NCBI GenBank assembly: GCA_029567325.1
Contig: JAKQLF010000024.1
Location: 1 to 53,378, forward strand
Direction of reading: 5' to 3'
Source of the DNA: Bacteroidota bacterium
GTDB taxonomy: Bacteria > Bacteroidota > Bacteroidia > Chitinophagales > Saprospiraceae
Length of the DNA: 53,378 nucleotides
Shown here: piece by piece, positions 17,088-29,062 of the stretch
Numbering within the stretch: position 1 is the stretch's first letter
Layout of the letters: each line of letters begins with the position of its first letter
Notes under the pieces: model-generated
Seen by the model: the letters and a program-made list of their open reading frames with translations, nothing else
The model's database searches: none
What the model was told of the DNA's origin: nothing
Translations under genes and position numbers: made by a program

Positions 17088-17564
17088 TTAAAATGTAAAC
17101 CTCACAGCAAATCCACCCCAGCCTCCGCTGAATCCATCATAATCGCCAAACTCAAATGAAGGTTGCCAGTCTGCTGATATGTTGATGGGAATGCCTTTGA
17201 ATTTATAATCCAAGCCCAGTACTCCGTCAATACCAACTGTTCTACTGCCTTGAAAAAATCCGGTTTTATAAAACGCAACGTGGGCTCCAGGTCCAACATA
17301 CCATCGCAAACCTCCAGGATTTCCAATCTCTCCATGATATTCATATAAAGCTGTCAATCTTGAACCCCGTTCGTAAAAATATCCAATGAACTCAAATGCA
17401 TTGGCATAACTTACGAAATGTTTGAGTGTGATTCCAGTTGGATAAAATTTGGCACCAATAGCGGTGGAATATGTACTGCCTACGTCCTGAGCTTTTAAAT
17501 TTTGATTGGAGATAAAAACCATCATGCCCATCAACAAAAACAATCTGACTATGCTTTTTTTCAT
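17088..17564 (-). CDS. Small outer-membrane beta-barrel protein, function unknown
   Basis: The 158-aa protein has a clear signal peptide (MKKSIVRLFLL... NLKAQ). The mature part is made of short alternating strands rich in Gly and aromatic residues, such as TALYEYHGEI, LRWYVGPGAHVAFY and INISADWQPSFEF. It ends in VRFTF, a terminal Phe typical of proteins folded by the BAM machinery. This fits an eight-stranded porin-like barrel. It is a single-gene unit, with a terminator downstream and a small palindrome upstream of its start. No ligand or enzyme motif can be seen. Confidence 0.72.
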   Translation of the reverse strand: MKKSIVRLFLLMGMMVFISNQNLKAQDVGSTYSTAIGAKFYPTGITLKHFVSYANAFEFIGYFYERGSRLTALYEYHGEIGNPGGLRWYVGPGAHVAFYKTGFFQGSRTVGIDGVLGLDYKFKGIPINISADWQPSFEFGDYDGFSGGWGGFAVRFTF

Positions 17565-17609
17565 TTTAATACTTTTAATAGATTAGTTCACTTTTTCTAA
17601 AATTGCATT

Positions 17610-17624
17610 ACCTACTTTGTAGGT
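17610..17624. promoter_or_regulatory. Short palindrome upstream of the barrel-protein gene
   Basis: ACCTAC-TTT-GTAGGT is a perfect 15-bp palindrome 46 bp upstream of the start at 17564. It could be an operator, but it is short and has no second copy in the window. Confidence 0.25.
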
Positions 17625-17715
17625 GGTTCGACATATCTAGGCATGAACGTGCGGGGTAGTAGGCTTTGTTCATTACTAAAATCAAAACAGGCTATTTACT
17701 TCGAAATTAATGAAA

Positions 17716-17755
17716 TAAAAAAAGCCTGTGAGTGTTACTAAAATCACCACAGGCT
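17716..17755 (-). terminator. Terminator after the His-rich lipoprotein gene
   Basis: On the minus strand AGCCTGTG (17755-17748) pairs with CACAGGCT (17730-17723) and is followed by a T-run. It lies 70 bp past the stop of the gene ending at 17828. A degraded partial copy of the same DNA (ACTAAAATCAAAACAGGCT) lies at about 17676-17694. Confidence 0.75.
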
Positions 17756-17827
17756 CTATTTATGAAGTTATATTTTTCAAAGAGGTTGAATTTTCAAAAA
17801 ACAAAAACCCAACCTTCACCTAATCTT

Positions 17828-18505
17828 CTATCCACAAGGTTCTTTTTGATTGATGTCACAAAAGGTAGGCCACCAAGGATTGAATTTCTCATCCTTTTCC
17901 ATGTTACTGTTTTCAAATAATGCTTCCAAGTCATTTCCGTATCTCAAATGCATGTGAATGGGATCTCCATGAGGAGACCTTGAAATCACATAGGTATAGG
18001 TAGAACAATCACCTGAATAATTTTCCACTTTTTTGAATATGTCCCAAATTGATGTTTTGGAATCGTTTGGAAAATAGTGTGGATCAGGTCGACTGCCCAT
18101 ATATTGGTAGCCACATTCTGCTAATTGGAGTGTCAGGTCATTGTGATCGTAGAAGGTCATTTTGGTAAGAGAACCTTTTTCATCAGTAGTCATCAATTTG
18201 ATTTTACCAGGATTTCTAGGATCATTTTGCGTAAGAGAGTCTCCAGGATTCATTTTGAATTCACCATTCATTCTCAAATAAGTAAAAGCAGGTTGTTCGC
18301 CGGGTGATGGTGCATGAGTATGGCCATCAGCACCGTTTGCATGGCTATGTGTTTCATCACCATGAGTATGCCCAGCGTCGTCATGAGAATGGGTGTGATC
18401 ATCATCACCATGGCTATGGGAGTGATTGTCTTTACACCCACTGATAAGTAATATCATTATTCCAAATTGAAATAATAAGAATGATTTAAATAATACTTTT
18501 TTCAT
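17828..18505 (-). CDS. His-rich lipoprotein, probable metal-handling protein
   Basis: The N-terminus is a lipoprotein signal ending in the lipobox LISGC (Cys near residue 24). Residues 25-70 hold a His/Asp run of about 16 histidines in HSH, HTH and GDDDH patterns, typical of zinc, nickel or cobalt binding. The remaining 150 residues look like a folded domain with several conserved-looking Cys and Trp residues (LAECGYQYMG, YSGDCSTYTYV, PHGDPIHMHLRYG). I do not recognise this domain. The gene lies 20 bp downstream of the TonB receptor stop, so the two are probably co-transcribed. A role in binding metal at the cell envelope is inferred from composition and context. Confidence 0.65.
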   Translation of the reverse strand: MKKVLFKSFLLFQFGIMILLISGCKDNHSHSHGDDDHTHSHDDAGHTHGDETHSHANGADGHTHAPSPGEQPAFTYLRMNGEFKMNPGDSLTQNDPRNPGKIKLMTTDEKGSLTKMTFYDHNDLTLQLAECGYQYMGSRPDPHYFPNDSKTSIWDIFKKVENYSGDCSTYTYVISRSPHGDPIHMHLRYGNDLEALFENSNMEKDEKFNPWWPTFCDINQKEPCG

Positions 18506-18525
18506 TGTAAATAAATTTTGATTTT

Positions 18526-20805
18526 TTAAAAGGAATAATTAATACCAAGCATAACATTGCGCGTTGGTGCAGGAGCAAATGACTTTGAAGTGTCATCTCC
18601 AAAAACAGACTCTGAATATTTTGAATCGAAGAGATTAAGGACTTCAAGAAATATTCTGCCTGTACTTGCCTTGTATCCGCTAAAATTATAAAATAAGGTT
18701 AAGTTGGAAACGGTGTATCCCTCATAACTGGCATTATTTGTTTGAGACACAAAATAGGGTCCAACATCACGAATTCTGAATCGGCTTCCAAACCCACTTT
18801 CTGATGTATAGTTCACATCAAATGTAGCAATCGTCTTAGGAATACCTGTCAAACCTTTTCCTACCAGGTAATCCTCTCTGCTTTCCTTAATTTCAGTTTC
18901 AATGTAGGAGAATGTTCCTGTGAGAACCAAACTTTTTGCCACGTTTACACTAGCCTTTGTTTCGATGCCAGAACGTTGTGTTTTACCAGAATTCAAAAGT
19001 ATACCAGAACCTGGAGGAAATTCCACAATTTCTTTAGATGAGTTGAGTGTAAATGCAGCAACATCCAACGTAAAATTTTCCACTTTGGTGTAACTTAGTC
19101 CTACTTCATACTGCCAAAGTTCTACCGGATCTAGATTTATGACAGCATCATATTTTGCTGAACTGTTGGGTAGTGAAAAACCGTTGGAAACACTTGCCCT
19201 TAGATCAAAATTCTCAACCAAAGTAGACCTGAAACCTAGTTTAGGGCTTATGTGAGAAAGGTCTTGAATTTTATTATTTACATTTTCCACATTGGGATCT
19301 CTTCCTTCAAAATCACCTTTAAATGTATCATACCTCAAACCAAGTGAAGGACGGAAATATTGACTTATTTCAAATTCTCCCTGCATAAAGGCAGAAATTG
19401 ATTGAACGCTGAAATATCTTTCTTCTGTGAGATTATTTCTAATGCGATCTGTAGATGACCATCTAAAACGATCTGTTTTTTCATTGTAATATTCCAACCC
19501 GGCAAGCCAGTCAATTCCAATTTTAGAGACTGTACTTCTACCGTTCAAACTTCCTCCAGTTGCATAAACATCCCGTGTGTTGAAAGTTTCTGATTGTCCT
19601 CCCGGTGAATAATTGAATTTTGCAAAACGGGAGAAATCTTGCTGTACAGCATATCCAAATAATAAAAGTTTGAGGGAACTACTGAAACTGTGATTGAGGT
19701 CAACACGTTCAGAATAAAACTGCTTTGCACCCCCATCATTTTCTCCAAATACATCCTGCTGACGGCGTTTTTCCTCAATGAGGTATTGCGCTTCAGGTAT
19801 ATACCCAGGGCCGTTCCATTGACTTTGGTGCCCCATTAGTGAAACAGATATGTCCGTTTTGTCGGTAATTTCATATGATGCACGACCTGAAATATTGCCT
19901 TTTAGCACCTCGGAATTATCGCTGTATCCATCTGAATTGAAAAACTGAAATGCAAGATTTGTTTGTAATGCCTTTTTTGATTTTCCCAATAGAATGGTAT
20001 TACCTTGAGCATATTGAGCATCAAGTGTATTGTAAGATCCCGCGCGGAGACTGATGTCCTGATATTCCCCACCCTTACGAGTTTCCAGGGATAAAGTTCC
20101 TCCTTGTGCAAACCTGCCAAACAAAACAGAGGAAGGTCCTTTATAAACTTTTAGCCTTTTGAGGTTAAGAGGAATGAGAATGTTGAGGTCAGCATAGCCA
20201 TCTGAATGACCTTCTGCTTCATTCAATGAAATTCCATCAATTTCTACTCCTGCTTCTCCACCGTGCCCACCGCCTCCAAAACCGCGGATGGAAAACTGAT
20301 CAGCTACACCACCCTGACGGTAAGCAACCAGGTCAACACCAGGAACTTGCTCAATGAGTCTCAAAGGTTGTTCTATGTTGAGATTTTTGATGTCATCAAT
20401 ATTCACCACATCGATGGTGATGGTGCTGTTTTCTAGCTTTAGAGATTCTCCTTTTACAGAGATTTCATCCAATACATTGTTGGCTGAGTTGAGGGAAAAA
20501 TCAACTGTCAGTATTTGACCTTGTGTCAGATTTAATTTTTTACTGACCATTTCATAACCTATGTAACTGATTTCCAGTGTGTAACTACCCGGTGTAATGT
20601 TTTCTATATTGAACATACCATTTACATCGGTAGAGGATCCTTTATCTGTGTTTTTCAAAAAAGCATTGACGCTAGGAAGTGCCTCGCCATCACTACTTTG
20701 TATCATGCCCTTGATAGAAGCCATACTTTGACCAAATGCCATCATAGGTATCAACAGCACAACCAATATTTTTATATATTTAAATAATTGTATATGTGAT
20801 TTCAT
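18526..20805 (-). CDS. TonB-dependent outer-membrane receptor, likely metal or metallophore uptake
   Basis: The preferred start is the ATG at 20805, 11 codons inside the longest frame. It gives a normal signal peptide (MKSHIQLFKYIK... AFGQ). The protein then has a CarboxypepD_reg-like domain (SIKGMIQSSDGEALPSVNAFL), a plug domain (LRLIEQVPGVDLVAYRQG and FSIRGFGGGGHGGEAGVEIDG) and a 22-strand-type barrel ending in NYSF. Length (about 760 aa) and domains match classical siderophore-type receptors rather than the roughly 1000-aa SusC type. No SusD follows. The His-rich genes and HupE/UreJ protein next to it suggest transport of zinc, nickel or cobalt. The actual ligand is not known. Confidence 0.9.
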   Translation of the reverse strand: MKSHIQLFKYIKILVVLLIPMMAFGQSMASIKGMIQSSDGEALPSVNAFLKNTDKGSSTDVNGMFNIENITPGSYTLEISYIGYEMVSKKLNLTQGQILTVDFSLNSANNVLDEISVKGESLKLENSTITIDVVNIDDIKNLNIEQPLRLIEQVPGVDLVAYRQGGVADQFSIRGFGGGGHGGEAGVEIDGISLNEAEGHSDGYADLNILIPLNLKRLKVYKGPSSVLFGRFAQGGTLSLETRKGGEYQDISLRAGSYNTLDAQYAQGNTILLGKSKKALQTNLAFQFFNSDGYSDNSEVLKGNISGRASYEITDKTDISVSLMGHQSQWNGPGYIPEAQYLIEEKRRQQDVFGENDGGAKQFYSERVDLNHSFSSSLKLLLFGYAVQQDFSRFAKFNYSPGGQSETFNTRDVYATGGSLNGRSTVSKIGIDWLAGLEYYNEKTDRFRWSSTDRIRNNLTEERYFSVQSISAFMQGEFEISQYFRPSLGLRYDTFKGDFEGRDPNVENVNNKIQDLSHISPKLGFRSTLVENFDLRASVSNGFSLPNSSAKYDAVINLDPVELWQYEVGLSYTKVENFTLDVAAFTLNSSKEIVEFPPGSGILLNSGKTQRSGIETKASVNVAKSLVLTGTFSYIETEIKESREDYLVGKGLTGIPKTIATFDVNYTSESGFGSRFRIRDVGPYFVSQTNNASYEGYTVSNLTLFYNFSGYKASTGRIFLEVLNLFDSKYSESVFGDDTSKSFAPAPTRNVMLGINYSF

Positions 20806-20838
20806 TTTTAAAATATGTTTTTGGGTAAGTTCCTGCAA

Positions 20839-21158
20839 TGAATGTCAGGAATCAAACCGAATTAAATGATTGTTACCGAAGAGAAGCTTTAGATTAATAT
20901 CTCGTTTATCGAAACAAGGATATCAGAAAAACTTACATTTTCTGTAACATTAATTAAAAACTATCGGGCAGGAATTAGCCCTTTGGAGAATTCTATATTC
21001 CTTGATTAAAGAACCATTAATCGCAATGAAACACGAATAGTTGAATTCGGCATTGCAATGATTTTAAGCCTTACCGTTTGTGCAAAAACCATAATAAACC
21101 CCCAATTCAAAATAGGGTGAGATCAGGTGAAAACACAAAAAGTTGCTAGGAATAAGAA
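20839..21158. other. Intergenic region without a gene
   Basis: This region lies between the TonB receptor and the His-rich membrane protein, both on the minus strand. Direct repeats of CGCAATGA/TGCAATGA occur near 21022 and 21054. The pair TTCCTG (20830-20835) / CAGGAA (20846-20851) surrounds the upstream ATG of the receptor. Either could relate to metal regulation, but neither is convincing. Confidence 0.3.
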
Positions 21159-21599
21159 TTAGGAATATAGTTTAGGAGGTGGTGTTGGTCCTTCAAGCTC
21201 GGTGGTCGAAGGTTGTAGAAATTGGAATAATTGTTTTAGTCTTTTTATTTTGTGGTATTCTGGGAGCGCATCAACATCATTACACTTTCCAATTAAAGTC
21301 AACATTAACAGACTTAAATTTTGCAATTCATTCACATCATTATCCTGTGATTCTACTTTTGAAAAGAAATCATAAAAGAAATCAAATTTATGCTCGTGGT
21401 GATGTGAATTTTCGTCAAGATCATCACCGTGGCTATGATGTGCGACATGAGCATGTTCATGATCCGAGTGATGTGTATGCAAGTCAAAACTTCCTTCTTG
21501 AATCATATGTACTATTGCATGACTAAATTGCCCAATATATCCAGCCAATGAGTTGAAGCTCAGGACCAAAAGCAATAGGTACACAACTGATTTATTCAT
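21159..21599 (-). CDS. His-rich small envelope protein
   Basis: The 146-aa protein begins with a hydrophobic segment (VVYLLLLVLSFNSLAGYIG) that is either a signal peptide or a membrane anchor. It then has a loop of about 25 residues holding more than a dozen histidines (HTHHSDHEHAHVAHHSHGDD, then HHHEHK). A second hydrophobic stretch (LQNLSLLMLTLIGKC) and a charged tail follow. The loop should bind divalent metals. It lies upstream of the TonB receptor on the same strand and is divergent from the hupE-like gene, which is also His-rich. I do not recognise a family. The plus-strand reading frame over the same DNA is a shadow. Confidence 0.6.
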   Translation of the reverse strand: MNKSVVYLLLLVLSFNSLAGYIGQFSHAIVHMIQEGSFDLHTHHSDHEHAHVAHHSHGDDLDENSHHHEHKFDFFYDFFSKVESQDNDVNELQNLSLLMLTLIGKCNDVDALPEYHKIKRLKQLFQFLQPSTTELEGPTPPPKLYS

Positions 21600-21784
21600 T
21601 ATATTGTTTCGACTGCCGTTATTTACGATAAAAAAGCTGTTTTGGATTTAAAAAGTTATAAAATATCTTTATTGGCTATTTTATTAAATCTTAAAAACTA
21701 AAAACCGAATGAAGCGCTTTGATCGTATACTTGTAATAATCTGTTTCATTCAATAAAATGGATTGACCATTAAAATCAAAATCT

Positions 21785-22636
21785 ATGTCAATTAAAAATC
21801 GATTGCTGATCGCATCAACATTTCTATTTCTATTCTTTTTTCCAATTCTTCTTAAAGCCCACGGCATTAATGAATCCGACCAGCATACCCTTAGTCATGG
21901 CAGCCTACTTGACTATATTTTGGTGGGGGCCAAACACATGCTAACTGGCTACGATCATTTACTTTTTTTAACTGGAGTAATATTTTATTTAAAAGGGTTT
22001 AAAGACATCCTAAAGTTCATTACAGTATTTACCATTGGCCATAGTATTACCCTCATTTTTGCGACTTACATGGGAATATCCGCCAACGAGCACATCATAG
22101 ATGCCATCATTGCGATCAGTGTCATATATAAAGGTTTTGAAAATTTAGATGGTTTTAAAAAAATTCTCAAGGTAGAATCCCCCAATCTTCTTTCCATGGT
22201 TTTTATTTTCGGTTTGATTCATGGATTTGGTCTTTCCACAAGATTGCAAGCCTTTGATATAGGATCAGAAAACGTATTGGCTAAGATTTTGAGCTTCAAC
22301 ATAGGTGTTGAGTTGGGTCAGATTGCTGCACTTATACCCATAGTTTTCGTCATTTCTAAATGGAAACAGTTTAAAAGTTACCAGATGTTCTACAAGTTAG
22401 CTAATTGGTTTCTAATTGTAGCTGGTGCTGGATTGATGGTTTATCAATTATATGGCTATTTCAATCCACATGATCACGGTGCCAATAATAGTCATCCGCA
22501 TTCCCACGAACAACCTCATGACCATGGTGATGTTGAACATTCACACGACCACGGAGATGGTGAACATTCTCACGATCACGGAGATGGTGAAAATTCTCAC
22601 GATCATGGTGACGGAGAACATTCTCACGACCACTAA
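21785..22636 (+). CDS. HupE/UreJ-family membrane protein with a repetitive His/Asp tail
   Basis: A signal peptide or first helix is followed by six further membrane segments. The family's histidine motifs are present: GYDHLLFLTGV, FTIGHSITLIFA and GLIHGFGLST. HupE/UreJ proteins are thought to carry nickel or cobalt, and related Bacteroidota genes sit in zinc-responsive loci. After the last helix (about residue 228) the protein ends in a soluble His-rich tail, whose last 35 residues are four 9-residue repeats of the form DGEHSHDHG, encoded by four 27-bp units (22529-22636). The tail may store or buffer metal. The gene is divergent from the His-rich/TonB receptor group, so a shared regulator would be logical. 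The exact metal is unknown. Confidence 0.8.
   Translation: MSIKNRLLIASTFLFLFFFPILLKAHGINESDQHTLSHGSLLDYILVGAKHMLTGYDHLLFLTGVIFYLKGFKDILKFITVFTIGHSITLIFATYMGISANEHIIDAIIAISVIYKGFENLDGFKKILKVESPNLLSMVFIFGLIHGFGLSTRLQAFDIGSENVLAKILSFNIGVELGQIAALIPIVFVISKWKQFKSYQMFYKLANWFLIVAGAGLMVYQLYGYFNPHDHGANNSHPHSHEQPHDHGDVEHSHDHGDGEHSHDHGDGENSHDHGDGEHSHDH
22529..22636 (+). repeat. Four 27-bp in-frame tandem repeats (His/Asp tail)
   Basis: Four consecutive 27-bp units encode DVEHSHDHG, DGEHSHDHG, DGENSHDHG and DGEHSHDH plus the stop. Unit length is a multiple of three, so copy-number change would lengthen or shorten the metal-binding tail without a frameshift. Confidence 0.85.
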
Positions 22637-22824
22637 TAAAGCTGTAACAAAGGATTCTCCTAACTTTAATGGATTTACTATTTTGATTTGTGCCATTTAA
22701 GGACACATTCTTTTTATCTATTACACTTAGTCAACACGCTTGGTAAATTCAAATATAAATTAAAATCACAAAGCCAATTGGAATTGATTAAGGACCTGCA
22801 TTGAGATTAAGATTATTTACTAAA

Positions 22825-22850
22825 TAAGAAAAGCCACCCCAAAGGGCAGC
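22825..22850 (-). terminator. Terminator after the SMP-30-like gene
   Basis: On the minus strand GCTGCCC (22850-22844) pairs with GGGTGGC (22839-22833), with two wobble pairs and a TTTG loop. It is followed by TTTTCTTATTT. It lies 39 bp past the stop at 22889. Confidence 0.6.
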
Positions 22851-22888
22851 CTTTCTCATCTAATCAAAATTGAGCATGAACGTTGGGA

Positions 22889-23905
22889 TTACTCAGATCC
22901 TTTCACATTCATCTTTACAGAATTAATGGCGTTTGTTGGTCCAGTGATAAACAAGGTTTTGTTATCGGCTCCAGCAAATGAGCAATTTGTCGCCCCAGCA
23001 ATTGGAATATTTAGGATGCGATTGCCGCTGGGGTTGAATGCTGTAATACCAAAACCGTTGCTGATGTAAACATTGCCTTTTTCATCCATGGCCATTCCAT
23101 CACCACCCATAGCTGTAAATTTTTTAATATTGGTCAGTGTGCCATCTGCATTTACGTCAAATACCCAGGTACCACCCATATTATTTCCTGCCCACTTATT
23201 TACGTATAGTTTTTTACCGTCAGGTGTTCCAACCACTCCATTTGGCCATGAATCAGCATCCCATTCTGCCATTGTTGTGACTCTAGTCAAAGTTTTAGCA
23301 CCTGGTGCAAGATAATAGACATGGCCTCCCTTACCAGTTGCTGCTTGTTCTGATCTCTTAGGCTCCCATGGCTGTTGGCGTGGATCTCCTGCGTCCCAAT
23401 AACCTCTTGGAAATATAGGGTCTGTAATGTACATACCTCCTGTAATTGGGTTGATCCAAACGTCATTTGGCCCATTGAGTAACTTGCCGTTATAATCTTT
23501 TACAAGAATTTCAAACGTTCCATCAGGTTTGTATTTCCTCAACTCACCTTTGTAATCTGCACACGTAATAAGATTACCATCTTTGTCAAAAGCCATACCA
23601 TTTGATCTACCACAGACGGTGACAAATGTAGAAACTGTATTATCTGCTGCCGACCATTTGTGAATTTTATCATTTGGCTGGTCAGTAAAGAAAATATTTC
23701 CATTTTTGTCTTTTGCTGGGCCTTCCGTAAATCCGAATCCTTTGCCCAATTCAGTAATTCTTGCACCGTTGGCGACCAGTCGCGTCTGATCTAAAATACC
23801 ATCTAGTGATGCTCCTACCTCCTCAGTAGGTACCACTTCATCCTTGTCACATGCAAAAATAGTGAAACCTATGATGAACATGAGACCAATTAATTGTTTT
23901 TTCAT
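22889..23905 (-). CDS. SMP-30/gluconolactonase-like lipoprotein (sugar lactonase)
   Basis: The 338-aa protein has a lipoprotein signal (MKKQLIGLMFIIGFTIFAC) and then a six-bladed beta-propeller. The expected metal ligands of the SMP-30/LRE family can be seen: Glu in GFTEGPAKDKNG, Asn in NGPNDVWIN and Asp in GGDGMAMDEKG. Family members hydrolyse sugar lactones such as glucono-, xylono- or arabinonolactone using a divalent metal. As a lipoprotein it would act in the periplasm or on the cell surface. The gene is next to a pentose-polymer degradation cluster, which makes a pentonolactone reasonable, but the gene has its own terminator and a long upstream gap and is probably a separate unit. Confidence 0.82.
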   Translation of the reverse strand: MKKQLIGLMFIIGFTIFACDKDEVVPTEEVGASLDGILDQTRLVANGARITELGKGFGFTEGPAKDKNGNIFFTDQPNDKIHKWSAADNTVSTFVTVCGRSNGMAFDKDGNLITCADYKGELRKYKPDGTFEILVKDYNGKLLNGPNDVWINPITGGMYITDPIFPRGYWDAGDPRQQPWEPKRSEQAATGKGGHVYYLAPGAKTLTRVTTMAEWDADSWPNGVVGTPDGKKLYVNKWAGNNMGGTWVFDVNADGTLTNIKKFTAMGGDGMAMDEKGNVYISNGFGITAFNPSGNRILNIPIAGATNCSFAGADNKTLFITGPTNAINSVKMNVKGSE

Positions 23906-24635
23906 TTGCTAATTTTTTTGGTTTAGTAATTAATTAATAAGATTTAAAAAAAGATGTTACAATGGAAATATGCTAGCATAAATTCATAGGAATTTGACTC
24001 CCTTTTCTGTGAATAAAAAGAGTTTAGTTTCGTGCTAAATAATGAATTCTAAAACCTAATTTTTAGGAATAAATTAGCTGATCTTTTTTAGCAAAAAGAT
24101 TATTTTATCCATGAAATATTTTATCGTAATAGCATGCCTATTACAAGAAAATTATATCAACAGTATCATTGATATAAAAAGAATGTGGCTTTAAAATTTG
24201 AACTTTTAACAACATAACAAAAATAAAGAAATCATTTATACTAAAATACCAATATAATTCATTGAAAAATATTGTAAAGAGCTTCATTAATTTAATAATC
24301 CGGTGCGTGCCCTCAATTGCTCTATTTTAAATATTATATTCCATTTCCTAGGATTTGTAGTTATATAATTAAAACAAAATTTGTCGATTCTATCAATAAC
24401 TTACAATTCAAATTATAAAATTTAATTCACTAAAACCAAATGAAAATACCCCTTATGGAAATTGCATGAATAATTGGTTAATAATGCAAAGAATTGACTT
24501 TTTCAATCACCTAACTTGCGTAATTTAGAAGTTTGTTTTAATTCTGAAATTTGAAATAATAAAATGATACACACATGTTACTTACTAATTGGGTTCCGCA
24601 CAATTCCTCCACTTTTTAACACTAAATAGGCTCAT
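23906..24635. other. Long AT-rich intergenic region
   Basis: No gene, RNA gene or repeat was found. TATTTTTG on the minus strand (24225-24218) fits the -7 consensus, but there is no -33 element at the right distance. The region may hold the promoter of the SMP-30-like gene. Confidence 0.4.
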
Positions 24636-24683
24636 AAAAAAAGGGCTTTGAAACAGGATTTGCTATCCTTTATTTCAAAGCCC
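24636..24683 (-). terminator. Terminator of the esterase/glycosidase operon
   Basis: GGGCTTTGAAA (24643-24653) and TTTCAAAGCCC (24673-24683) form a perfect 11-bp stem, with an inner AGGAT/ATCCT stem. On the minus strand it is followed by seven T residues. It lies 34 bp past the stop of the last esterase gene and so marks the end of the long minus-strand transcript. Confidence 0.88.
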
Positions 24684-24716
24684 CATTTATATTTGAGCTG
24701 TAGTAATCCTGCGATA

Positions 24717-26660
<1,944 letters not shown>

Positions 26661-27596
26661 TTATTTTATTAAATTATTTCTTTTCATCCAGCCAAACATG
26701 GGATCTATCCATTCTTTAAACCTAAAGATAAAACCATGATCGCCTTTTGGATAAATGTGCATTTCTGTCTCCACCTTGTTTTTGCGCAGTTTATCAAAAT
26801 AATGGATGGTATTGTCTACATCGACCACTTTGTCATCCGCCGCGTGTGTCAAATAGGCAATCGGAGTCTCGGCAGTGACTTGCATTTCATTAGAAAACAA
26901 ATTCACTAAATCGTCACTAGGATTTAAGCCCAGTAAACTGTTTCGTGACCCTCCGTGCGTAAGTTGCTTTTCCATGGTAATGACTGGATAAACCAAGATC
27001 TGAAAGTCGGGTCTAAGACTGGTGTTTTCAGGATTGTCTATGTATGATTTATTAAAATGAGTTGCAACAGTGGAAGCTAAGTGCCCTCCAGCAGAAAATC
27101 CTACCACACCAACTTTTTTGGCATCAATACCCCACTCCGTATGATGCTCCCTGATGTACTTGATTGCTTGTTGCGCATCTTGCAAAGGAGCAATGGATTT
27201 ATCTACCATCATGGAGTCATTTGGCAATCTGTATTTCAAAACAAAAGCAGTGATTCCCTTTTTTACAAATTCTTTTGCTGTTCCTACACCTTCGCCCTGG
27301 TAAACCACTACTCCATAACCACCTCCTGGTATGATGAGCACAGCGGTACCATTAGCACTGTCTTTTGGGGGTTGGAAGACCTCTATCGACGGCATGAGCA
27401 CTTTCCTGATCATACCACCTTGGCCAAGTTGTCCCATTTCTTCAGAATATTCAACCTTAGAATTGGGAATACTTCCGCTATATAATTTTATCTCTTGCGT
27501 CTGGCCTGCAATAGGCAAACACATTGCTAATAAAAATAAAAATGCTAGTTTTTGAATGAAAGATGCAAGCTGCATATGTTCTAATTTGTAGTTCAT
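26661..27596 (-). CDS. Alpha/beta hydrolase, acetyl/feruloyl esterase-like (BD-FAE type)
   Basis: This is a secreted alpha/beta hydrolase of 311 aa. The second Met (residue 8) starts a better signal peptide (MQLASFIQKL... AGQTQ), so either start is possible. Core motifs are an oxyanion-hole strand, IIPGGGYG, a nucleophile elbow GFSAGGH, an Asp-containing THAADDKVVDV and the His motif YPKGDHGF. The pattern matches the BD-FAE/acetylxylan-esterase group (COG0657/Abhydrolase_3-like), different from the CE1 neighbours. It should remove acetyl or feruloyl groups from xylan fragments. It lies 15 bp from the next gene and 215 bp from the upstream one, with a hairpin in that gap. Confidence 0.82.
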   Translation of the reverse strand: MNYKLEHMQLASFIQKLAFLFLLAMCLPIAGQTQEIKLYSGSIPNSKVEYSEEMGQLGQGGMIRKVLMPSIEVFQPPKDSANGTAVLIIPGGGYGVVVYQGEGVGTAKEFVKKGITAFVLKYRLPNDSMMVDKSIAPLQDAQQAIKYIREHHTEWGIDAKKVGVVGFSAGGHLASTVATHFNKSYIDNPENTSLRPDFQILVYPVITMEKQLTHGGSRNSLLGLNPSDDLVNLFSNEMQVTAETPIAYLTHAADDKVVDVDNTIHYFDKLRKNKVETEMHIYPKGDHGFIFRFKEWIDPMFGWMKRNNLIK

Positions 27597-27722
27597 TTTT
27601 ATGAATAGAAGTGGTGTAAATTGAAATAAACTTATTCTTTATGGCTGCAGTCTTTCTCAGTTTCTGGTGATTTATAATAGAAACCTTCGCGATTCACTGC
27701 CCTTAAAAATTCACTTTGCTTG

Positions 27723-27756
27723 TGTTGGACTGACCAGTGTTTTGGACAGTCCAACA
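27723..27756. promoter_or_regulatory. Long hairpin with alternative pairing in the esterase operon
   Basis: TGTTGGACTG (27723-27732) pairs perfectly with CAGTCCAACA (27747-27756). A second TTGGAC (27742-27747) can pair with the same right arm (TTGGACAGTCCAA), so two hairpins exclude one another. It lies 56 bp past the CE1 stop at 27812. With no T-run it is not a normal terminator. It may be an mRNA-processing or attenuation site. Confidence 0.45.
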
Positions 27757-27811
27757 TAAACAAGTAATTATATGTCTAAAGACTTTTATTCAAAAGCATA
27801 TAGTAGTTTTA

Positions 27812-29005
<1,194 letters not shown>

Positions 29006-29062
29006 TTAACTGTGTGAATTATTTTTTGAAAAAATGATGCTTTACTTTTTGAAATAAATCTC

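Noticed and set aside
18526-20805. TonB receptor as the SusC of the xylan cluster
   Set aside because: It is about 250 residues shorter than SusC, has no SusD partner and lies among His-rich metal genes.
21179-21526. 115-aa plus-strand frame as a gene
   Set aside because: It is antisense to the His-rich protein gene; its composition comes from the complementary His codons.
22529-22636. Regular 27-bp repeats as a CRISPR array
   Set aside because: The units are contiguous with no spacers and encode an in-frame His/Asp tail.
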